Shown: positions 27,034 through 34,268 of the stretch, piece after piece | Layout of the letters: each line of letters begins with the position of its first letter | Position numbering within the stretch: position 1 is the first letter of the stretch | Assembly: GCA_903869825.1 (NCBI GenBank) | Contig: CAIQAL010000016.1 | Span: forward strand, 1 to 34,268 | DNA length: 34,268 nucleotides | Origin: an uncultured bacterium | GTDB taxonomy: Bacteria; Patescibacteriota; Minisyncoccia; Phycocordibacterales; UBA9973 | Reading direction: 5' to 3' | Translations under genes and position numbers: made by a program | Notes under the pieces: model-generated | What the model saw: only the letters and a program-made list of their open reading frames with translations | Told to the model about the DNA's origin: nothing | Databases searched by the model: none

Positions 27034-28956
27034 TTATTCGGTTACCTTTGCTCCGTCGGGAGTAAAGGTCGGATCATCAAGAAGTAAAGTAGAGAGCGCT
27101 CCTCTATTTACTCTCACATCAACCTTAGCAAAATCATCGTGCCCAGTCAAAACTGTATCGTTAATGATTGTCGGCATCATTCCTAATTGCGAGAGCGATG
27201 GGATAAACCCGATTTGGAAACTTACTTCTCGGTCCGTATCGGTAATGCCGGTTCCTCTTGGAACTCCTCCCACTTTCCATAAAATTTGTCTTGAGGTAGC
27301 ATCATAAGTTAGATCTTCGGTTGGAGGAGATATTGGTCCGACGAAACTAACCCAAGACGGCAGTGTTGAGCGAACCTCAGTATTTGAAACATTATTGGCT
27401 GTATTAGAGAGTGCCCAAACAATGGTATAAGTGGTCTCTTTTTCAATTTTTGGAGGAATTGTTCCGCTATTTTTGAAGGCCCCAGAATAATATAAGGCTT
27501 TGGTGGAAAGACCCACGTTTGAAATTACCCGCACAATTTTAGTTTCAGAATTAACTAAGTTTTGAACAGTATTTCCTTCAAGCGGTTGCTTGGCTGAAAT
27601 AGAAACGTCTATCTGGATAGTTGGGCTTTGTAACATGCCCCCTGCAGCAGAGAAAAGTGAAAGTGGCGAAAGAGAGAAATTAACCGAACCGGAATCTCCA
27701 GGATTAATTTCTGAAAATTTTGTTTCAGAGTTTTTGTCCCAAGAAATAGTATCGGTGGAAGAATTGTAGTAACCTTGTTGGCTTACAATTGTTTTTCGAT
27801 CCACTGCATTGCCGGAAATTTTTGCAGTGATAACCATATCGTTCACTTTAGTATCCAAATTATTTACCCAGTTTATTTCACCAGACACGTCGGTACTAGA
27901 ATCAACAGCATATTCGCTTTGATACACTCCGTTTATTACTAACCTGGCATCGATGAAAGGTTTTTTTATTGTTACTGTTTGTCCTAAGGAATTAAACACA
28001 ATCCCAATCATTGATTTGTCTGTGTTGCTCTCCGAACCGGAAAATACATGAAAGGTTTTTTCTTCCCCATCCGAAACATCTACCATCCGACCTGTTATTT
28101 CTATTTCTCTTTGTGTTCCTGGAAGCATATCTCCCAAACTCCAAACATTATTGCCATTCGTCGGAGTTAAGTTAGAAGATTTATACTGAAAACCTATCGG
28201 GTAATCAAGCTTCACTAAAATATTGGACAATGGTTTCGTAGCATTTAATACCGCTTTTACTTTCAAAGTCATGTCCTGATTTTGGCTGACCTCGGTCGGA
28301 GAATCTATTGAGAGGTCAATCGGAGCGGAACTAATTGAAACATCATAGAGTTTTTCTTTTTGGAAAATAGAATTTGATTTTTCAATTCGATATTCGAGTG
28401 TGATTTTGATTTGCCTGGAACTTCCTTGTTCTCCAAAAAGCACCACTTTCATATTGTCAGTCTTTATCCCTCCGGAAGGAATGGTTCCCAAAGATTCTCG
28501 AAGTCGTTCTACCCCTCCAGCTAAATCGCCGGATGAACTTTTTGGATATTCAACCAAAAGGTCTGCTAACACTAAAGCGGAACTATTTTTATTGGTGATT
28601 TCAATCTGTAAGGGCAGATCTTCCCCCCCAGCCGTAAAAGTATTTCCAAGTACTTGAATGTCAATGTTGTTGTTGGAGACGGTATTACCACCAGCAAAAA
28701 ACATATATGAAGCATATCCGAGAGCCAAGACAAAAACGATTATTGAAAATATAAAGAATTTTTTAAACATAGATGATTTTGTTGAAAATATTTTTTCTTG
28801 CTCAAAGTCTCTTTTTTCTTCATTCCAAGACTCTGGAACTTCCTCCTCATGCTGGTACTCAAAATTATTGTGATACTGCATTTTAGCTTCGTAGTTCTTG
28901 CTATTCAGCTTTGTTTTCATTTCTTCTATTCGGTTTAATCTCTCATTTTCTTGCAT
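27034..28956 (-). CDS. Large single-pass surface protein with repeated beta-sandwich (DUF11/CARDB-like) domains
   Basis: 640 aa; cytoplasmic acidic N-terminus, TM (FFIFSIIVFVLALGYASYMFFAGG), long extracellular beta-rich region. Confidence 0.6.
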   Translation of the reverse strand: MQENERLNRIEEMKTKLNSKNYEAKMQYHNNFEYQHEEEVPESWNEEKRDFEQEKIFSTKSSMFKKFFIFSIIVFVLALGYASYMFFAGGNTVSNNNIDIQVLGNTFTAGGEDLPLQIEITNKNSSALVLADLLVEYPKSSSGDLAGGVERLRESLGTIPSGGIKTDNMKVVLFGEQGSSRQIKITLEYRIEKSNSIFQKEKLYDVSISSAPIDLSIDSPTEVSQNQDMTLKVKAVLNATKPLSNILVKLDYPIGFQYKSSNLTPTNGNNVWSLGDMLPGTQREIEITGRMVDVSDGEEKTFHVFSGSESNTDKSMIGIVFNSLGQTVTIKKPFIDARLVINGVYQSEYAVDSSTDVSGEINWVNNLDTKVNDMVITAKISGNAVDRKTIVSQQGYYNSSTDTISWDKNSETKFSEINPGDSGSVNFSLSPLSLFSAAGGMLQSPTIQIDVSISAKQPLEGNTVQNLVNSETKIVRVISNVGLSTKALYYSGAFKNSGTIPPKIEKETTYTIVWALSNTANNVSNTEVRSTLPSWVSFVGPISPPTEDLTYDATSRQILWKVGGVPRGTGITDTDREVSFQIGFIPSLSQLGMMPTIINDTVLTGHDDFAKVDVRVNRGALSTLLLDDPTFTPDGAKVTE

Positions 28957-28962
28957 TTAGTC

Positions 28963-28968
28963 ATTATA
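28963..28968 (-). promoter_or_regulatory. Extended -10 promoter, leaderless
   Basis: Minus strand TGA-TATAAT then 6 nt to ATG at 28956. Confidence 0.6.
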
Positions 28969-29003
28969 TCATTCTAAACAAGATTTTTAAATGATTAAAC
29001 AGA

Positions 29004-29585
29004 CTAAAGATGAGTCTCCCCGAGAGCTTTATTTATCTGAAACAATATCTGCCTTCTTTTCTTTTTGGCTTCGATTATTAAACCTTCTTCAAAAGGCAAC
29101 TCCATTATTGTCTTTATATCTTCTTCGTTTCCCAAGTACCCCAGATTGTTTAAAATCCGAAGAACAATTATAAGTTCAACACTTTCAAGCTCGTCTGTAC
29201 CGTTAGTTTTTTCCAAGAAAGAAAGCCCCTTCATCAAATCAGCAAAAAGCATTCCGTTTGCTTCTTCTCCTGCCAATAGTCTTTTTAATAAGCTAGAAAG
29301 ATTGCTCACAATTATCAGTTTCTTTTCGTGGTCTTTTATTCCATCCAATTTATTTGTTTTTGAAGCGCTCGTTATCCGCCAGAAATCTTTTCCACGGATA
29401 AAATCTATCTTCAGATAAGAAAAATCCTGCAAGATGAAACGGAGTTTGGAAGAAAGTTTTCTTACTCCCTGGGCGCTGGCATAAATCATCCCCAAGTCCC
29501 GAGTAAAAATAAAATAATATTTTCCCGCTTCGCCGTAATTTTTACTTCCCAAGATTATTCCTTCCGTATGGTAAATATGGTGCAT
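29004..29585 (-). CDS. recO: DNA repair protein RecO
   Basis: YHTEGIILGSKNYGEAGKYYFIFTRDLGMIYASAQGVRKLSSKLRFILQDFSYLKIDFIRGKDFWRITSA. Confidence 0.88.
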   Translation of the reverse strand: MHHIYHTEGIILGSKNYGEAGKYYFIFTRDLGMIYASAQGVRKLSSKLRFILQDFSYLKIDFIRGKDFWRITSASKTNKLDGIKDHEKKLIIVSNLSSLLKRLLAGEEANGMLFADLMKGLSFLEKTNGTDELESVELIIVLRILNNLGYLGNEEDIKTIMELPFEEGLIIEAKKKRRQILFQINKALGETHL

Positions 29586-29980
29586 TAATTTAGGTTTTCA
29601 TCCAGAAACTTCTTCAGGCTTATTAAGTCTTTCTTTTCGTTATCATAAAAATATGTACTTATCCCTATTGACAGCGCACTTTTTACAGCATTTTCATCGT
29701 GTTCAAAATATATTACTTCATTTTTGCTTAGATTATATTTTTCTAACAAGAGTTTGTAATACTCTCGATCTTTTTTCTCAGGATTGTGTTTTTGGGTAAA
29801 AAAATCATAAGGTAAATTTTCCATACCATATTTCTTTTGTTGTTCCTCATTTGCTCCCGTCAAAATTATTTTATTGTTTGGATATGTTTCAAGCAGTTTA
29901 AACATATCCTGAAAAACCTCGAACTTAGTATCATTTTGTATAATAAAACAATAGACTGCATCGACTAAAATGTTTTTCAT
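29585..29980 (-). CDS. HAD-superfamily-like protein
   Basis: 131 aa; NKIILTGANEEQQKKYGM, YKLLLEKYNLSKNEVIYFEHDENAVKSALSIGISTYFYDN resembles HAD motifs II-IV; motif I is degenerate. Confidence 0.55.
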   Translation of the reverse strand: MKNILVDAVYCFIIQNDTKFEVFQDMFKLLETYPNNKIILTGANEEQQKKYGMENLPYDFFTQKHNPEKKDREYYKLLLEKYNLSKNEVIYFEHDENAVKSALSIGISTYFYDNEKKDLISLKKFLDENLN

Positions 29981-29984
29981 TTCT

Positions 29985-30641
29985 CTATTCTATCACGAAA
30001 TTTTTTAGCTCGAGAATTATTGAAACTACGGCTTTATCGGTAATATCTTCAGGTTTTATTTGGCATTTGGAAAAAATCTGCTTTTCAACATTCTTGATGG
30101 AACCAACCAAAGACTCGAAACTGTCTGACGTAACAGCATGCTTCCTCCCTGCATATCTTTTGTTTCCTTCTAGAATACGATCTTCGAGGGAAAGAACTCC
30201 AAAAGGTCCCACCCGGAGGTCAGAATAGTTGCATATTTTATTTTCATATGACTTTTCAAGTTCGTTTTTTCTGCAATTAGAAAATCCAATGCGTTCAATC
30301 ATGCCAATAATCTGTTTCGGCAAATTTAATTCTTCCGCAATTTCTTTAGTAGCAACGTTTTCGTCTTCTCCGTACTTCTTTATATATTCTTGCTTAATTT
30401 TTTGCCAATATTCTATCCCAAGTGAGCCATAAAATTCTTCTGGAAAAGACGGTGAATCAAAATCAACTTTGATAATATTCCCCATATCATGAAACAAGCA
30501 TGCAGTGATAATTTCTTTTTTTGGTAATACTTCGTCAAAATTATCACAAATAAGATATGCCACAGCCGCTACTCGCAACATGTGTTCCTGTAAGTTTGGC
30601 AATATCTTATATTCTTGGTAAATCTCTAAGATATTTTTCAT
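29985..30641 (-). CDS. HD-domain phosphohydrolase
   Basis: HMLRVAAVAYLICDNF...ITACLFHDMGNI HD pattern. Confidence 0.8.
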   Translation of the reverse strand: MKNILEIYQEYKILPNLQEHMLRVAAVAYLICDNFDEVLPKKEIITACLFHDMGNIIKVDFDSPSFPEEFYGSLGIEYWQKIKQEYIKKYGEDENVATKEIAEELNLPKQIIGMIERIGFSNCRKNELEKSYENKICNYSDLRVGPFGVLSLEDRILEGNKRYAGRKHAVTSDSFESLVGSIKNVEKQIFSKCQIKPEDITDKAVVSIILELKNFVIE

Positions 30642-33600
30642 TTACTTTTGGATAGTTATTTTGAAAACCAAATCATTTATCTTCGTTTCTTCCCCGCTGT
30701 TTGATTCAAATTTGATATCCTTCGCTAAAACAGTTTTCTTCATTTCTGTTTTAAATTGCTCAACCAACTCTTTCCCATCCTCGCTGGTCTCAAGAATAAG
30801 AGTTATCACATCGCTCGGGGTCAACTCTCCTTTTTTACGGATATCTTGGATGGCTCGCGCAAGTTCACGGTAATTTCCTTCAGCTTTCAGTTTCGGATCA
30901 ATCTTGATATCAAGCTCGATTTCTTTTTCTAAATTGGGATTGGTCATAATAATTTTGACATTTAATTCATCTTTGATGATCGCGGTATATTCTTTTTCAA
31001 GCACGTATTCTTTAAAGGTCAAAATACCAAGGGGCTGACGAACTTTAATCCCCGCTTTCTGTCTTGCTTCAAGTCCTAAGGAAACGATTCTGCGAACTTC
31101 TTCCATTTTTTCTACCACTTCCCTGTTTCGGGTATCAAACTCTGGCCATTCTACAAAATGGATACTCTCGGAATCATTGTCATTTTTTAACTTCAGCCAA
31201 ATATCTTCCGCAGTAAACGGAGCAAATGGTGCCATTATTTTTACCAGAGTCTTCAAGACAAAATACAAAGTTTGTTTTGCTTCTTTGTCACCATCTTTGA
31301 TTCTGTCTCGCGAACGCCGTAAATACCAGGTGGACAAGTCTCCGATAAAATCTTTGATTGCCCGAGTTGGTTCCAACAATTTATAATTGTCCAGATTCTC
31401 TACCGTAAGAACATTTAGTTCATCAAGTCGAGCAATAATCCAAGCGTCCAAAATATTTTTGGATTTTTTGTATTCTAATTTTTCCAATTCTTGGTCCCGA
31501 TAAAGCTCATAGAACGCAAGTACGTTATAAAGCAAGCCGAAATATTGACGATGAAGTTCAAGCACTGTTTTCTCATCAAAGTTTTTTGACTCACCTGGTT
31601 GGTTGACCGAATACATCCAAAGCCGAAGTGTATCCACTCCATATTTATCCATCATGCTCCAGGGGTCCACGACATTTCCGACAGATTTAGACATTTTTTT
31701 ACCGGCGGCATCCAAAAGAAGTCCTAGGCAAATAACATTTTTATATGCTTTCCCTTTGCCCATCAAAACTCCCACCGCATGTAAGGTGTAGAACCAACCA
31801 CGAGTTTGATCGATCGCCTCGGAAATAAAGTCCGCCGGATAGGCTAAATCTTTATTTTCAAATGGGTAGTGGTCTTGCGAAAAAGGCATCGTTCCTGAGT
31901 CGAGCCAGACATCCATCACTTCTTTGGTTCGAACAAGACTTCCCCCGCAAGCTTGCCCCGCCGTGGCGTGGGTGCAAACAAGTTTCACTTCATCAATGTA
32001 TGGCTTGTGCAAATCAAGTTCGTAGTTTTCATTATGAGGAAGCGGAATAAAATTCAATTCTTTCATTTCGGCATTTTCGAAAGATATTTTATTGTTTTCC
32101 AATTGTTGTGCTGTCTCTAAATCATTTAATCCCTCTGCCCCCAAGAAAAGCACTTTGGCAGGACCTTCGTGCGTGACAACTAGAATTTTTTTATTTTTAT
32201 ATTTTTTTTCAAGGTCATAAAGAAAACTAGTCATTCTGAACTTCATATCTTTACAGGATTCTCCTTTTTCAGGTTTGAAATCATACCAATCTTTTTCATT
32301 ACGGAGAGCAAAATACTCTTTCCAAGTTTCTCCATCGAAAACACCAGTGCACAATTCACGAATTCTTTCATCTAAAACATAATTTTCATCAGAGATTCCG
32401 AGATCTTTTTTTATTATCTCGGCAGTTTCTTTTGTTCTCATAAAATCCGACGCGATAATCAAATCTATTTTTTTATCTTTAAGGACACTCAACGTAGCCA
32501 AAACTTCTTTCTTTCCTTTTTCCGTCAAGTGATCAACATCGCCAACTATTGAACTTATTTTCCCTTTTAGATTGCTGTCCGTTTCTCCGTGCCGGATTAC
32601 AAAATACTGATTACCGGATTTTTTTGTTTTAGCTTTTAAATCTTCCACGCTCCCAACCACTTCCACTTTTTTACATTTCTCGCATGTCCAAACTGGAAGT
32701 GGACTTCCCCAATACCTTTCTCTTGAAATTGCCCAATCTTTTATTTCACGCAACCATTCTCCAAAACGCCCATCTTTGATGTAGTCCGGTTCCCAATTTA
32801 TTTCTTTATTTTCGGCAATCATCCCCGCTTTTATTTTTGGATCGGACATCCTGATATACCAAGAATCTCGCGCATAATAAATAAGCGCCGTATGACAACG
32901 CCAACAATGCGGATATGAGTGCTCATATTTTTCTTTTTTAAGTAATAAACCCCGGTGCGCTAAATTTTTAATAATATCTACTGCCACGGCTTCGTCTCTG
33001 ACAAATCTACCTTCCAAAAAATCGGTACCGGGTAGAAACTTCCCGTCGAGTCCTACCAAGTGATGCTTCGGTAAACCAATTTCAGTTCCTAATACAAAGT
33101 CATCTTGACCATACATCACCGCGGTGTGTACCACTCCGGTGCCGTCTTCTGTTGTCACAAAATTCGCTGGATAAACCTTAAAAGCTTTTTCCATTTTCCC
33201 CTTTTCGCTTTCAAAAATTGTATTTTGTAAATATGGATACAATGTTTCATATTCAATTCCGAGTAAATCTTTGCCTTTTAATTCTTCCAAAATTTTGTAT
33301 TCTCCTTCAATGGTGACAAGTCTCGCTTTAGCTAAAACGAAAATTTCGTTCTCCTTTTCTATTTTTACATATTCAATATCCTTCCCAACAGCAAGCGCCA
33401 CGTTCCCAGGCAAAGTCCAAGGAGTAGTAGTCCACGCCAATATATATGTATTATTTTGTCCTTTCACTTTAAATTTCACATACACCGACAAATCTTTTAC
33501 ATTTTCATACCCTTGGGCAAGTTCATGCGAAGAGAGCCCAGTGCCACACCTGGGACACCAAGGCACCACTTTGTAATCCTTATAGAGCAACCCCTGTTTA

Positions 33601-34103
33601 TTGGTTTCCTTTATTACATTCCAAACCGATTCAATGTAATCATTGTGGTAAGTGACATACGGATTTTTTTGATCCACCCAAAAACCAATCCGCTCAGTAA
33701 ATTTCTTCCACAAGTCCACATAGATCCAAACGCTTTCTTTGCACTTTTGATTGAAATTCGCAACGCCATATTCCTCAATTTCTTTTTTTGATTTTAGCCC
33801 GAGTTCTTTTTCTACTTGGAGCTCCACTGGGAGTCCATGAGTATCCCAGCCACCCTTCCGGCGCACATGATATCCCCGCATTGTTTTGTAACGAGGAATA
33901 ACATCCTTAAAAGCTCGGGCTTCCAAGTGGTGAATACCGGGTTTGCCATTCGCGGTTGGCGGACCTTCGTAAAAAGTAAACTCGCCCTTTGGTGCTTCTT
34001 TTTCCAAAGATTTCTCGAAAATTTTATTTTCTTTCCAAAATTCAAGAATTTTTTCTTCTCGTAAAGCCGATTCGCGTTTGTTTTTTGTTTCTTCTTTTTC
34101 CAT
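30642..34103 (-). CDS. ileS: Isoleucyl-tRNA synthetase with inserted histidine-phosphatase domain
   Basis: GPPTANGKPGIHHL (HIGH-like), GWDTHGLPVE, TTPWTLPGN, DQTRGWFYTLHAVGV, KKMSKSVGNVVDP; internal QYFVIRHGETDSN...SDFMRTKETAEII...LVVTHEG at about residues 491-695. Confidence 0.97.
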   Translation of the reverse strand: MEKEETKNKRESALREEKILEFWKENKIFEKSLEKEAPKGEFTFYEGPPTANGKPGIHHLEARAFKDVIPRYKTMRGYHVRRKGGWDTHGLPVELQVEKELGLKSKKEIEEYGVANFNQKCKESVWIYVDLWKKFTERIGFWVDQKNPYVTYHNDYIESVWNVIKETNKQGLLYKDYKVVPWCPRCGTGLSSHELAQGYENVKDLSVYVKFKVKGQNNTYILAWTTTPWTLPGNVALAVGKDIEYVKIEKENEIFVLAKARLVTIEGEYKILEELKGKDLLGIEYETLYPYLQNTIFESEKGKMEKAFKVYPANFVTTEDGTGVVHTAVMYGQDDFVLGTEIGLPKHHLVGLDGKFLPGTDFLEGRFVRDEAVAVDIIKNLAHRGLLLKKEKYEHSYPHCWRCHTALIYYARDSWYIRMSDPKIKAGMIAENKEINWEPDYIKDGRFGEWLREIKDWAISRERYWGSPLPVWTCEKCKKVEVVGSVEDLKAKTKKSGNQYFVIRHGETDSNLKGKISSIVGDVDHLTEKGKKEVLATLSVLKDKKIDLIIASDFMRTKETAEIIKKDLGISDENYVLDERIRELCTGVFDGETWKEYFALRNEKDWYDFKPEKGESCKDMKFRMTSFLYDLEKKYKNKKILVVTHEGPAKVLFLGAEGLNDLETAQQLENNKISFENAEMKELNFIPLPHNENYELDLHKPYIDEVKLVCTHATAGQACGGSLVRTKEVMDVWLDSGTMPFSQDHYPFENKDLAYPADFISEAIDQTRGWFYTLHAVGVLMGKGKAYKNVICLGLLLDAAGKKMSKSVGNVVDPWSMMDKYGVDTLRLWMYSVNQPGESKNFDEKTVLELHRQYFGLLYNVLAFYELYRDQELEKLEYKKSKNILDAWIIARLDELNVLTVENLDNYKLLEPTRAIKDFIGDLSTWYLRRSRDRIKDGDKEAKQTLYFVLKTLVKIMAPFAPFTAEDIWLKLKNDNDSESIHFVEWPEFDTRNREVVEKMEEVRRIVSLGLEARQKAGIKVRQPLGILTFKEYVLEKEYTAIIKDELNVKIIMTNPNLEKEIELDIKIDPKLKAEGNYRELARAIQDIRKKGELTPSDVITLILETSEDGKELVEQFKTEMKKTVLAKDIKFESNSGEETKINDLVFKITIQK
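32019..32633 (-). other. Histidine phosphatase (phosphoglycerate mutase-like) domain embedded in IleRS
   Basis: RHGET catalytic motif, FMRTKET, RELCTGVFDGETW, VTHEG; lies between VWTCEKCKKVEVVGSVEDL and LDLHKPYIDEV, which are normally near each other in IleRS. Confidence 0.88.
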
Positions 34104-34124
34104 AAAAATATTTGTTAATAATTA

Positions 34125-34268
34125 AAAAAACTCGTCCCCGTACAACAATATTAAAATTGTTATACAAGGACGAGTTTCCCCGTGGTACCACCTTGATTAC
34201 TTCTCATTTTATTAGGTTCTACTGGTTTGCCACGCCCATTGCGAGATAAACTTTCTTCCTAAGGCTCT
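34125..34268 (-). promoter_or_regulatory. T-box riboswitch leader of ileS (5' part beyond the window)
   Basis: Minus strand AAGGTGGTACCACGG T-box at 34192-34180, followed by ACTCGTCC...GGACGAGTTTTTTT terminator and then ileS. Confidence 0.9.

Noticed and set aside
30642-34103. IleRS as two genes or a frameshifted/chimeric assembly
   Set aside because: Single uninterrupted 1153-aa frame with IleRS motifs in the correct order on both sides of the phosphatase insert
1-34268. CRISPR arrays, prophage or transposon signatures
   Set aside because: No regularly spaced direct repeats, cas-like, integrase, transposase or phage structural ORFs were seen
1-34268. Alternative genetic code (UGA recoding as in some CPR lineages)
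   Set aside because: Standard genes end cleanly at TGA (e.g. ftsK) and no conserved protein needs in-frame TGA readthrough

Overview
AT-rich bacterial window with dense, mostly minus-strand gene clusters. The gene content and protein style suggest a Candidate Phyla Radiation / Patescibacteria (Parcubacteria-like) chromosome; this lineage call is inference. No rRNA, tRNA, CRISPR or transposase was recognised. Housekeeping genes: purH-purB, rplJ-rplL, ftsK, recA, efp, rpsF-ssb-rpsR, metG, glyS, recO, ileS. Accessory genes: an ECF-like sigma factor with a putative anti-sigma partner, an S-layer-like secreted protein, an orphan histidine kinase module, an M16 peptidase, and EamA and AI-2E-type membrane proteins. 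Most notable observations: (1) a 10098-10985 winged-helix-like gene carrying about 15 copies of TGTCC/GGACA on both strands and in different reading frames, behind a near-consensus promoter that implies a leaderless mRNA; (2) an IleRS with an in-frame, apparently intact histidine-phosphatase (RHG) domain, preceded by a T-box leader; (3) -10 boxes 6-7 nt before ATG at many transcription-unit heads, with no visible Shine-Dalgarno; (4) an EF-P lacking the usual PGKG loop; (5) short GC-rich palindromes read through in frame in two proteins and also present in the L10 leader. All calls are by eye; no search or folding was run.
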